Source: Pseudomonas viridiflava (GTDB lineage: Bacteria > Pseudomonadota > Gammaproteobacteria > Pseudomonadales > Pseudomonadaceae). From it: DNA of 37,514 nt. The notes under the pieces were generated by a model. It did not search any database, was not told the origin of the DNA, and saw only the letters and a list, made by a program, of their open reading frames with translations. The position numbers were made by a program, and so were the translations under genes. Below are positions 18,462-25,753 of this stretch, piece by piece (positions within the stretch are counted from its first letter, which is position 1; each line of letters starts with the position of its first letter). The stretch spans positions 1 through 37,514 of the forward strand of contig NZ_UTBG01000076.1 of NCBI RefSeq assembly GCF_900580675.1, in the 5' to 3' direction.

Positions 18462-18854
18462 TCAGCCGCCACAGCTCTGCTTGTCGATCTCGAAACGGCC
18501 AACCTCTTTTACGTTTTTGCTGCCAAAAATGTAAATGAAGGTGCCGCCCAGATTGACGATCGACTGTTCTCGCGCCAATTGCTTCGCGCATACAGCCTTG
18601 GTGATGTCTGATTTCGTGGTATCGAAGTCAAAATCATCGGGGGCGGTGTCGTAATTCACCAGGGTGTAATAGAACTTGATGGCGTGGCTGTTAGCCGCTT
18701 CTGCACGAACGAGGGTGACATCCTCGTTGACCTTCCGGTCCCTGGGTGTCGTTCGCGCGGTAAGAATGATCAGGTCGCTGAGGAAGCTGGGTTTGCTGGG
18801 CTCGGGCGTTTCTTCGAATGCCTGTTTGTGAAGCGGCCCTGGTGTCGTAGGCAA
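18462..18854 (-). pseudogene. Probable 5'-truncated secreted protein gene
   Basis: A 130-codon frame with an ordered C-terminal half (HAIKFYYTLVNYD, then ITKAVCAKQLAREQ and EIDKQSCGG). Two cysteines suggest an exported, disulfide-bonded domain. The only available start is a TTG at 18854 with no ribosome site, and no signal peptide precedes the domain. Sequence upstream of it is a dispersed intergenic repeat relic. I read it as an exported or lipoprotein gene that has lost its 5' end. A genuine short cytoplasmic protein cannot be excluded. Confidence 0.5.
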
Positions 18855-18879
18855 ATTTGAGACTCCGCTTTTTAGCCGT

Positions 18880-18970
18880 TTCTAGCCGGTCACCACAGGC
18901 AGAAAACGGCCCAAAGCTGCCCCTCACCACGGGCCACAATCGGCCAATACGAAACGGTCCTGAAAACTCC
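18880..18970. repeat. Dispersed intergenic repeat relic
   Basis: A stretch with several degenerate GGCC-containing modules (GGCAGAAAACGGCCCAAAG, CCCCTCACCACGGGCC). The CTGCCCCTCAC module reappears inverted at about 20380-20395 (GTGAGGGGCAG), and CCCAAAGCTGCC recurs at about 20549-20560. It appears to be decayed repetitive DNA typical of Pseudomonas accessory regions. Confidence 0.4.
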
Positions 18971-19004
18971 ATGAGTCTTAAAATTTGAACAACTAATTTT
19001 TTGG

Positions 19005-19574
19005 CTAGTCATTTTTTCCCCTACCGAAATAAGCACTTGAGAAATTAGCCAGACACCAATAAGTCAGCGCAAACCCATACCCCAAAAACATAGAGATCCC
19101 AGTGGAATAGATCACTTGAATAAATGTTGAATCATAGATACACATCCTCGTGCAATTGGGCTCTGCCGGAGGCGTAAAGGTAAAGAAAAATAGTCCAACG
19201 CAAATCATCACCACTCCCGGTAATGCTTTCAGATGACGCCTCCACCCGGTAAGTGAGCCGACATACATTTTCTGATAGGGCTTCCATCGCGCGACAAGAA
19301 ATGCGTAATAAAAGCTAAACATCCAAGCCAGTAAAAATATTAATTGTGTAGCCTGAGGAAATGACGATTTTTCGGCCCAAACGTTGATCGACGAGATAGT
19401 GGCTCCGGCGATCGTGGCAAGCTCCGCCACCCATTGAACCCCCATAACGTCCCCACTGTATCCCCCAAAAACTATTACAGACGTGAACAATAATGGAAGC
19501 CAAACCATCCACCTTCGGTGAAAAGCATGCCGAGCAATTTCCTGTACAAGCTTCGAAGTTGATGGTTTACGCAT
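19005..19574 (-). CDS. Multi-pass membrane protein of unknown function
   Basis: A 189-residue protein with four or five membrane helices (about 22-40, 48-66, 76-95, 118-135 and 152-175) and two cysteines in a loop (EPNCTRMCIYD). A strong AAGGAGGACGT ribosome site precedes the ATG, so expression is likely. The DNA is visibly more AT-rich than the flanking core genes, which suggests recent acquisition. The family was not recognised. Its position among orphan small genes is compatible with an immunity-type role, but that is speculation. Confidence 0.7.
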   Translation of the reverse strand: MRKPSTSKLVQEIARHAFHRRWMVWLPLLFTSVIVFGGYSGDVMGVQWVAELATIAGATISSINVWAEKSSFPQATQLIFLLAWMFSFYYAFLVARWKPYQKMYVGSLTGWRRHLKALPGVVMICVGLFFFTFTPPAEPNCTRMCIYDSTFIQVIYSTGISMFLGYGFALTYWCLANFSSAYFGRGKND

Positions 19575-19957
19575 ACGTCCTCCTTGGCACCGCCTTATTA
19601 ACGCTCTCGGTCATCGCGTAGGTGTTCGTTCATTTCGCTGCCAAAAGTGCGAGGGCAGAGGGGTTAATGCTCGCCTGTGCCTGGGCAACGAATGCGAGCT
19701 TCCTTATGAGAGGGTGTTTCAGCAGACACTGTATTTGAAAGCTCGGCGCGAGCTGTACACGACAGTGGCAAAAAAATCCTTTTCATTTTCCAGTTCCATC
19801 ACAAGGAAATAAGTATTTCTTCAGCGTAGTTTTATCCCGGAGTTCGTGCCACTTAGTGACCACTGTACGGCGGGGGGAGCGCGCCGGGGCTTTGAATACC
19901 CTCGTTGAGCAAGCTCGAATCAAGCAGGCTTTTTAGGCGCCACGACGGACCGCTTTT
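19575..19957. other. Gene-poor stretch before MITE copy 1
   Basis: No convincing gene is present. A start-less open frame on the plus strand (stop at 19810) encodes a short cysteine-rich stretch (RCQKCEGRG, CLGNEC) reminiscent of a zinc ribbon, but it has no start codon or ribosome site. The upstream edge contains the ribosome site of the membrane-protein gene on the minus strand. Confidence 0.4.
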
Positions 19958-20072
19958 GGCCGATTGTGTTGAAAAATTCGGTCCTTCCAGACTGCCGCGT
20001 ACTGACGGCTGAAAACGCCTGTTTTGCGCGCAGCTACGCGAAATCTGAGCCCGCAATCCTTTGCTCAAAGGG
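19958..20072. mobile_element. Truncated MITE-like repeat, copy 1
   Basis: It begins with a diverged version (20 of 23 bases) of the terminal repeat of copy 2 (GGCCGATTGTGTTGAAAAA here). It stays alignable to copy 2 for about 100 bases, with shared GAAAACGCCT and GCTACG modules. The right end is missing; the similarity runs out close to where the coding sequence of a truncated TPR gene begins. Confidence 0.6.
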
Positions 20073-20262
20073 CATCGCCGATAGCGGCAAGCACCCATGT
20101 CGCCGCTTCCCAGTTATTTTTGGGTTCTGGAATCAACTCCCACGCTAGGTTGTACTGACCGATGGCAGCTGTGAAATCACCGCCTTCCAGATGTTCATCA
20201 CCCAATTGGCAAAGCGCCTTGATCTGCTCATGGGTCAAGTCATCCAATTCGAAAGTTTTCAT
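20065..20262 (-). pseudogene. TPR-type protein gene truncated at a repeat
   Basis: Sixty-five codons starting MKTFELDDLTHEQIKALCQLG form the first tetratricopeptide-like repeat (GDEHLEGGDFTAAIGQYNLA) of a longer protein. The frame stops two codons after AAIGDA, exactly where the mobile repeat copy begins, so the 3' part has been lost. Intact relatives found next to polymorphic toxin genes in Pseudomonas are usually described as TPR proteins. The 5' end looks normal. Confidence 0.6.
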
Positions 20263-20641
20263 CTGAACTTCCTGTCTATAAGGCTCAACCGCGTGAGCCG
20301 CCGATTTTCAACCAAGCTCGGCGATAAACAATCGTAAAAATCACGACGATATCTAGGCCAGCTAACGGCCGATGGCGGCCTGTCGTGAGGGGCAGAGCGT
20401 CGCTGCATGGACTCATGTCGGTACAAGTTTGGTACGCAGCTAACAGGTCGGCTCTGTAGGGCAAGTAGTACGTGGCCTACAGGATTAGCAGTTCCAATCC
20501 ATCACCGAAAAGGCTGATGTTTTTCGCTCATGACCGACAGCAGTCGACCCAAAGCTGCCGATCAGCACAGACACCAAACAACCACAATCAGACATCCGTG
20601 ACGGTTAGCATTTCAGCTCGAAGTAGCCTCCCGTTCGGTAG
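20263..20641. other. Gene-poor stretch with repeat relics
   Basis: No gene is seen. It holds pieces of the same dispersed repeats as 18880-18970 (GTGAGGGGCAG near 20380, CCCAAAGCTGCC near 20549). Confidence 0.4.
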
Positions 20642-20956
20642 CTACATCAGCTTTTCAATCAAAATCGAGGTAGCTGTGATCGTTATATCTCCAAAATCAC
20701 CTTCAAGGGATAGAACATTATCAACGATATTTATCCCTTCAAGCTCTCCGAGTTCGCTGATGTTTTGAACGTTAAGAGCGCCAAGCCTGATCGTTAGCTG
20801 AGTGCCGTCCGCGTTCCACGCCATCAGCTTATTTCTGGACCCGTCATCCAGTCTGACAACCATCTCGAAATAGCGATGGGCTTGGTCCACTGTGATCGAT
20901 AAGACACTGCTTTCTTCAAGTGCGTGAACATCCATGATGAAGTTTCTTTTGTTCAA
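20642..20956 (-). CDS. Small acidic protein of unknown function, possible immunity-type
   Basis: A 104-residue acidic protein with a mainly beta pattern (SVLSITVDQAHRYFEMVVRL, then GDFGDITITATSILIEKL). The TTG at 20956 is favoured because AGGA lies seven bases upstream; an ATG eight codons in (20935) is the alternative. The family was not recognised. Its size, acidity and orphan setting resemble immunity proteins of polymorphic toxins, but no toxin gene is in the window. Confidence 0.6.
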   Translation of the reverse strand: MNKRNFIMDVHALEESSVLSITVDQAHRYFEMVVRLDDGSRNKLMAWNADGTQLTIRLGALNVQNISELGELEGINIVDNVLSLEGDFGDITITATSILIEKLM

Positions 20957-21015
20957 ATCCGCATCCTACTACAGGCCGCTACGAATGAATGCGTCTAAAA
21001 TGAAGGTCTGCTTAT

Positions 21016-21201
21016 GGCCGATGCTGTTGAAAAAGTCGATCTGTCCAAACTGTCCGATCATTGACTGGTGAAAACGCCTTTTTTGCACGTTGCTACGTGA
21101 AATCCGAGTCCGGAAGCTTCTGCCAAAATTAAAGATTTCAATCCCGGACATGTACTTTATTGATGCGCTAACCATGGCCGACTTTTTCAACAGAATCGGC
21201 C
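21016..21201. mobile_element. MITE-like element, complete copy
   Basis: A 186-base element without coding capacity, bounded by 23-base terminal inverted repeats (21016-21038 and 21179-21201) that differ at one position. Each contains CTGTTGAAAAAGTCG or its complement. The size, the near-perfect ends and a second degraded copy 1 kb away fit a miniature inverted-repeat transposable element or an IS derivative mobilised in trans. The gene-free stretch is 20957-21280. Confidence 0.7.
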
Positions 21202-21280
21202 GTTAGCTGCCCGCCATCTGCCTTCAATCACCGAACCGTCATAATGTAATGACAACGGCTCGGTGATCAATCATGAAGTC

Positions 21281-21523
21281 TTATCTTCCGGCTACAGCAA
21301 CCTCCCGCTCCATCAGCCGATCCATTAACAACATTCCCAACTCACTCAACTGGTGAATCGCCAGCGCCACATCGCGTTGTTTGCCGGTCAGATCCTCCGA
21401 CAGGTCGAGCAGCAGGGCGGTGACTGAGGAAAAGGTCTCGTAGCCGTTGATGATCAGGGTTTCCGTGCTGGCGTCGGGGGTGACGTTGAAGAGGCTTGGA
21501 GCGTTGGGTGTGGTTTTGAACAT
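21281..21523 (-). CDS. DUF6124 family protein
   Basis: An 80-residue protein of the DUF6124 type, a small family multiplied in Pseudomonas genomes. It starts MFKTTPNAPSLFNVTPDAS and contains ETFSSVTALLLDLSEDL and the helix QRDVALAIHQLSELGMLL. Function is unknown. The ATG at 21523 matches the family start; a GTG at 21538 would add five residues. This copy lacks the longer linker that many relatives have between the PNAP and NVTPD segments. The long structured leader upstream is its most notable feature. Confidence 0.75.
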   Translation of the reverse strand: MFKTTPNAPSLFNVTPDASTETLIINGYETFSSVTALLLDLSEDLTGKQRDVALAIHQLSELGMLLMDRLMEREVAVAGR

Positions 21524-21750
21524 ACTCGGAATTCCCACTTTAGGGCCGCCACCTCTGAGCTACTAAACAAAGGGGTGGCAGCTGTGCGCAGGTTAGTAGA
21601 CCGGGGAATTCCAAGAAAGCCGGCGCGCCCGAGGACGCCCTGCACACAGCCACCATCAAGTACGGACGGGACCGTCCGATAGATGAAGCTTATGCACTGA
21701 CTGGAATAACCCCAGGGCTACTAAACCCGATCACTGAATGTTCAGTGACC
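21524..21750 (-). promoter_or_regulatory. Structured 5' leader of the DUF6124 gene, candidate cis-regulatory RNA
   Basis: Read on the minus strand, the leader holds in order CTACTAA (21599-21593), GCTGCCACC (21582-21574), TTAGTAG (21566-21560) and GGTGGCGGC (21553-21545). The first pairs with the third and the second with the fourth, which is a pseudoknot topology ending next to the start codon. A second TTTAGTAG copy further upstream (21725-21718) could compete for the first strand. GGAATTCC occurs twice (21528 and 21605), and further inverted repeats sit at 21663-21678 and 21731-21748. Pairing is seen; RNA function is inference. Confidence 0.45.
21731..21748. repeat. 18-bp palindrome TCACTGAA-TG-TTCAGTGA
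   Basis: A perfect 8-bp inverted repeat with a 2-base centre, at the upstream end of the DUF6124 leader. It could be a regulator site or part of the leader RNA fold. Confidence 0.45.
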
Positions 21751-21902
21751 GAGCAACCTTAGAGACGCCCACTCAAGCGCACAAGCCGGCGGATTCTGAC
21801 GCAAGCGTAGGCAATGGAGCAAGGCACTGTCGCCTCGGACTTTTCTGTTTCAGGGCTTGGTGTAGGACGTTTGCTCATTCTGCAAAACGACGTCACGTCC
21901 AC

Positions 21903-22223
21903 TCACTTACGGTAACGACGTCGAAACTCGGTTTTGCCGTCATACAGCCGCTTGCAGGCTTTTCTCGACAGAATGGCGCAGGGGATGAGTACTGCGGCGA
22001 ATACGCACCACAACAACGTCGAGTTGGTGAACAGGTGGTCGTGGGCGAGTTTGGCGACGTACCAGCCTGCGCCTACCGAGAGCACGATGAAGAAAATCAC
22101 GCTGGCGAGCGGGGTGCCGTAGGAGATTTCTGCTTGGCAGCCCCGACATACGCGGGCGCCCCATGGCACGTTGTTCATGCAGTGTGGGCAGGTGATGGTG
22201 CTGTTCGTGGACACGGGCTTCAT
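21903..22223 (-). CDS. Zinc-ribbon membrane protein
   Basis: A 106-residue protein with an N-terminal zinc ribbon (CPHC at Cys12/Cys15, CRGC at Cys26/Cys29) followed by two membrane helices (about 40-60 and 70-88) and a basic tail. The ATG at 22223 abuts the AAAGGA site with no spacer. The GTG three codons later (22214) has ideal spacing and may be the real start; the zinc ribbon is kept either way. Function is unknown. Confidence 0.75.
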   Translation of the reverse strand: MKPVSTNSTITCPHCMNNVPWGARVCRGCQAEISYGTPLASVIFFIVLSVGAGWYVAKLAHDHLFTNSTLLWCVFAAVLIPCAILSRKACKRLYDGKTEFRRRYRK

Positions 22224-22307
22224 TCCTTTGAGGTATGTTCAAGCGGCGCATTCTACGATAAAGATTGCTGTGCTACAGCCTTATGGATGGGTGGGGGGTG
22301 TTTTTTG

Positions 22308-22350
22308 GGACTGCTGCGCAGTCCAGCGCGAGCAAGCTCCCTCGCCACAG
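22308..22350. repeat. Single REP element
   Basis: CCAGCGCGAGCAAGCTCCCT followed by CGCCACA (22324-22350) differs at one base from the right REP copy at 25821-25847. It is preceded by a short GGGACTGCTGCGCAGT palindrome. It lies between the monooxygenase stop and the zinc-ribbon gene. Confidence 0.8.
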
Positions 22351-22362
22351 GAGTGCGCGCTG

Positions 22363-23613
22363 CTAGGGTTTTTTGTAGGCCTTGTACTCATTCTGCAAAA
22401 CAATGTGATCGGCCACGTATTTGGCGTCGTGCCACACCCCGTAGATAAACGATGACGCGCGGTTGACCAGGTTGGGCAGGCCCAGAAAGTAAATCCCGCT
22501 TTCCGCCGAGATCCCGCGTTTGTGGAACGGCTCGCCTTTCTCGTCGAACGCATCGACGTTCAACCAGCTGAAATCGAACTTGAAACCGGTGGCCCAGAGG
22601 ACAGTGGTCACGCCGGCTTCGGCCAGGTTCAGGCTGAGGATCGGGTTGATCAGGCAGTTCGGGTCGGGCAGCAGGTCCCAGGCTTCGGGTTCGAGGGGGA
22701 AGGGCAAGCCGTTGGCCTCGATGTAGGCGTCGGCGTCGCGCAGTACGTCAAAGTAGGCGCGGTCGCCTTCGGCCACGTTTTCGGCCAGGCCGGGTTGGAA
22801 GGTCATGACGCCGTCGTGCCAATCCTGGGTTACGCCCACCAGGTTGATGCCCTGGTGCGCGAGTCGGCGGAAGTCGACGGTCTTGCCGCCTTCGTAGCCA
22901 CTGACCGCAAAGGCCACGTGCTTTTTCTTCGGCTGGATTTTGACTTCGTCCCACAGGCCCAGTGCGCCCAGCCACCAGCAGTAGTCGCGGCTGCGGTAGG
23001 CGCGGGGTGGGCGGTAGTGTTCGCCGACCGAGAGGTACACGGTTTTGCCGGCTTTTTGCAGTTCTTCGGCGATTTGTGAGCCGGAAGCGCCGGCGCCTAC
23101 GACCAGTACGGCGCCTTCGGGGAGTTGGCCGGGGTTTTTGTAGGCGGACGAGTGCAGTTGGTGCAGCGGCGCGCTGGCGGGCACGATGTTCGGGATGGAC
23201 GGACGCTGGAACGGCCCGGTCGCAGCCACCACGTTGGCGGCTTCGATGATCCCCTGCGAGGTGGTGACTTTGAAGCCTGGGCGGCCCACGTGGCGCTCCA
23301 CGTGCTGCACTTCGACGCCGGTGCGCACCGGTGCTTTCAGCTTCTGGACGTAGGCTTCGAAGTAGTCGGCCATGCGTTCTTTGGGGGGGAAGGCTTCGGG
23401 GGAAATGCCCTCGAATTTCAAACCGGGAAAGCGGTCGTGCCAGGCCGGGCCGTTGGCGACCAGCGAGTCCCAGCGTTCGGAGCGCCAGCGTTCGGCGATG
23501 CGGCTGCGCTCGAGCACGATGTGGGGTACGCCCATCAGGGACAGGTGTTCGCTCATGGCGACCCCGGCCTGGCCTGCGCCGACTACCAGGGTGTTGATTG
23601 TTTCGACTGACAT
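22363..23613 (-). CDS. Flavin-containing monooxygenase-like NAD(P)/FAD oxidoreductase
   Basis: A 416-residue flavoprotein of the FMO/Baeyer-Villiger-like group. The FAD-binding Rossmann motif is VVGAGQAGVAMSEHL (about 10-24), the NADPH-binding motif is VVGAGASGSQIAEEL, and the late motif TTVLWATGFKFD is typical of FMOs. The start at 23613 has AGGA seven bases upstream. It is the last gene of a minus-strand operon with the AroQ-like and RidA-like genes. Such enzymes oxygenate N or S atoms or ketones of small molecules, so it may perform the oxygenation step of the pathway proposed for this locus. Confidence 0.88.
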   Translation of the reverse strand: MSVETINTLVVGAGQAGVAMSEHLSLMGVPHIVLERSRIAERWRSERWDSLVANGPAWHDRFPGLKFEGISPEAFPPKERMADYFEAYVQKLKAPVRTGVEVQHVERHVGRPGFKVTTSQGIIEAANVVAATGPFQRPSIPNIVPASAPLHQLHSSAYKNPGQLPEGAVLVVGAGASGSQIAEELQKAGKTVYLSVGEHYRPPRAYRSRDYCWWLGALGLWDEVKIQPKKKHVAFAVSGYEGGKTVDFRRLAHQGINLVGVTQDWHDGVMTFQPGLAENVAEGDRAYFDVLRDADAYIEANGLPFPLEPEAWDLLPDPNCLINPILSLNLAEAGVTTVLWATGFKFDFSWLNVDAFDEKGEPFHKRGISAESGIYFLGLPNLVNRASSFIYGVWHDAKYVADHIVLQNEYKAYKKP

Positions 23614-23689
23614 ACGCATTTCCTGGAAAGTAAGAGGTTTATCTGTAACACCCAAGTTCTTGTGTGGGAGCTGTGTTTTCGAGTCCGTA

Positions 23690-24130
23690 TTAAGGTTTCA
23701 GCAACGCGGCCACAGCCGTGAGTGCCAGTTCGTAGCCCAGCGCGCCCAGCCCTGCGATCACGCCGGTGGCGGCTTTGGAAATGTAGGAGTGGTGCCGGAA
23801 GTGCTCGCGTTTCCAGATATTGCTCATGTGCGCTTCGATGATCGGGCCGTCGAAGGCCAGCAGCGCGTCGAGAATCGGCACCGAGCTGTAGCTGAGCCCG
23901 GCCGCGTTGATCACGATGGCGTCGGCGTTCAGGCGCGCTTCCTGGATCCAGTCCACCAGCACGCCTTCGTGGTTGCTCTGGCGAAAGTCCAGGCTCAGGC
24001 CCTGCGCGGCGGCGTGGTGTTGGCAGCGCGCTTCGATGCTGGCGAAGCTCTCGCTGCCGTAGGTGCCGTTTTTGTCCAGCCCGTAGAGGTTGGCGTTGGG
24101 CCCATTGAGGAACATCACACGGTGGGTCAT
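23690..24130 (-). CDS. aroQ: Type II 3-dehydroquinate dehydratase-like protein (divergent active site)
   Basis: A 146-residue AroQ-fold protein that keeps NGPNANLYG, Tyr24, Asn75, His101 (EAHMSN) and Arg112 (FRHHSYIS), with residue numbers that line up with characterised type II enzymes. The flexible-loop arginine (Arg19), essential in those enzymes, is aspartate here, and substrate-binding His81 is tyrosine. It may therefore not be a genuine dehydroquinase. The start at 24130 follows GGAGGAG; a longer frame upstream would run into ridA. Its neighbours are ridA 37 bases upstream and the monooxygenase downstream. Housekeeping aroQ is normally next to accB, so this is a paralogue. Confidence 0.8.
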   Translation of the reverse strand: MTHRVMFLNGPNANLYGLDKNGTYGSESFASIEARCQHHAAAQGLSLDFRQSNHEGVLVDWIQEARLNADAIVINAAGLSYSSVPILDALLAFDGPIIEAHMSNIWKREHFRHHSYISKAATGVIAGLGALGYELALTAVAALLKP

Positions 24131-24167
24131 GGGGCTCCTCCGGGTGATGGCGTGACGGTCAGCGCGT

Positions 24168-24590
24168 TCATACGGTCCAGTCATCCGGCACCACGGCGAT
24201 CACGTCGATTTCCATCAGCCATTCCGGCTGGCCCAGGCCGGAAATCACCAGCCCGGTGGAAATCGGGAACACGCCTTTGAGCCACTTGCCCACCTCCTGA
24301 TACACCGGTTCGCGGTAGCGCGGATCGATCAGGTAGGTGGTGGTTTTGACGATGTGCGACAGGTCGGAGCCGGCCTCTTCCAGCAGTTGCTTGACGTTTT
24401 TCATCGCCTGCTCGGCCTGGGCGCGTGGGTCGCCGAGGCCGACGAGGTTGCCGTCGAAGTCGGTGCCGATCTGGCCGCGCACATAAATGGTGTTGCCGGC
24501 GCGCACCGCCTGGCACAGGTCGTTGTCCAGCGCCTGGTTGGGGTAGGTCTGCTTGGTGTTGAACATGCGGATGCGGGTGTGGGTAGGCAT
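24168..24590 (-). CDS. RidA/YjgF-family protein lacking the catalytic arginine
   Basis: A 140-residue Rid-family protein. RidA itself hydrolyses reactive enamine/imine intermediates. The fold markers are intact (IYVRGQIGTDFDGNLVG, the QAMKNVKQLLEEAG helix, and LMEIDVIAV), but the arginine that defines deaminase-active RidA (Arg105 in E. coli) is replaced by Ser111/Thr112 in PISTGLV. It belongs to one of the other Rid subfamilies, often found in catabolic operons. It is the first gene of the minus-strand operon and diverges from the LysR gene at 24773. Confidence 0.87.
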   Translation of the reverse strand: MPTHTRIRMFNTKQTYPNQALDNDLCQAVRAGNTIYVRGQIGTDFDGNLVGLGDPRAQAEQAMKNVKQLLEEAGSDLSHIVKTTTYLIDPRYREPVYQEVGKWLKGVFPISTGLVISGLGQPEWLMEIDVIAVVPDDWTV

Positions 24591-24772
24591 AACGGCAACT
24601 CATCGGAAGCGGGATGGGTTCAGCTTCACACCGCCCCCGTTCTCGCGAAACCAGCATTTGTGCGCGGTAGTGCTTAGGAAAAACCGAAGCCGGTGCAGGT
24701 CATCGGCTCGCGCCTGACCCGGCACGAACCCTGCAACGCGACCTGCACAGTCATTGTTGAGGGGCAGGCGTA

Positions 24773-25741
24773 ATGCTCAGTCGTATTACTCAGCGTCAAC
24801 TGGAGTACTTCGTTGCGTCGGGAGAGGCGGGCAGCATCAGCGCTGCCGCTGAACGCATTCATGTGTCATCGCCGTCGATCTCGGCGGCCATCACCCATAT
24901 GGAGGCCGAGCTGGGGATCCAGCTGTTTATCCGGCACCACGCCCAGGGTATTTCCCTCACGGCGGTGGGGCGCCAGGTGATGCAGGAAGCCAAGCAGATT
25001 CTGGAGCAGATGAGCAACCTCTACACCATCGCCTCGGAGTCGCTGAACACCGTGCGTGGGCCGTTGCGGGTGGGCTGCCTGGAGTCGCTGGCGCCGATGA
25101 TCACGCCGGAATTGGTGTTTGGTTTTGGCCGGGCGTTTCCGGGCGTGCGGTTGACCCAGGCCGAAGGCAACCACGAGGAACTGCTGGAAAAACTGCGCAG
25201 CGGCGAGCTGGATATCGCCCTGACCTATGACCTGGTGACCAGCCCGGACATCGACTTCCAACCCCTGGCGCACCTGCCGCCGTATGTGATGGTCGGCGAA
25301 TATCACCCGTTGGCGAGCCTGCCGGCGGTGAGCATGCAGGACCTTGAAGCCTACCCGGTGGTGCTGCTCGACACGCCCTGGAGCCGCGACTATTTCCTCA
25401 GCCTGTTCATGCAGGCGGGCACCACGCCGAACATCATCATGCGGTCCACCAACCTCGAAACGGTGCGCGCGATGGTGGGCAATGGGATCGGCTATTCCTT
25501 TGCGAATGCACGGCCCAAATCCAATGTGTCGCAGGATGGCAAACGCGTGATCCGTCTGCGCCTGGCGGGCTCGCACCGGCCGATGCGGCTGGGGTATGCC
25601 ACGGCGAGCAACACGCAGCTGTCGCGCGTGGTGTCGGCGTTTGCCGAGCGTTGCCGCATGTTTGTCTCCGACCAGTACATCCCCGGCATGGCGCCACCGA
25701 GCTTTTTTGATCCGCATGCGGTGCGCGCTCTGGCGGTATAG
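24773..25741 (+). CDS. LysR-family regulator of the catabolic locus
   Basis: A 322-residue LysR regulator with the helix-turn-helix region IHVSSPSISAAITHMEAELG and an effector domain starting RGPLRVGCLESLAPM. A GAGGGGCAGG ribosome site precedes the ATG. It is divergent from ridA-aroQ-monooxygenase (181 bases apart) and upstream of the transporter operon on its own strand. It is therefore the natural candidate for control of both arms. The effector is unknown. Confidence 0.92.
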   Translation: MLSRITQRQLEYFVASGEAGSISAAAERIHVSSPSISAAITHMEAELGIQLFIRHHAQGISLTAVGRQVMQEAKQILEQMSNLYTIASESLNTVRGPLRVGCLESLAPMITPELVFGFGRAFPGVRLTQAEGNHEELLEKLRSGELDIALTYDLVTSPDIDFQPLAHLPPYVMVGEYHPLASLPAVSMQDLEAYPVVLLDTPWSRDYFLSLFMQAGTTPNIIMRSTNLETVRAMVGNGIGYSFANARPKSNVSQDGKRVIRLRLAGSHRPMRLGYATASNTQLSRVVSAFAERCRMFVSDQYIPGMAPPSFFDPHAVRALAV

Positions 25742-25753
25742 GCGCGCGCTTTT

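Noticed and set aside
19522..19812. Open frame with a zinc-ribbon-like cysteine pattern (CQKC, CLGNEC)
   Set aside because: No start codon or ribosome site in the frame and no recognisable family; may be a relic, but it cannot be supported as a gene.
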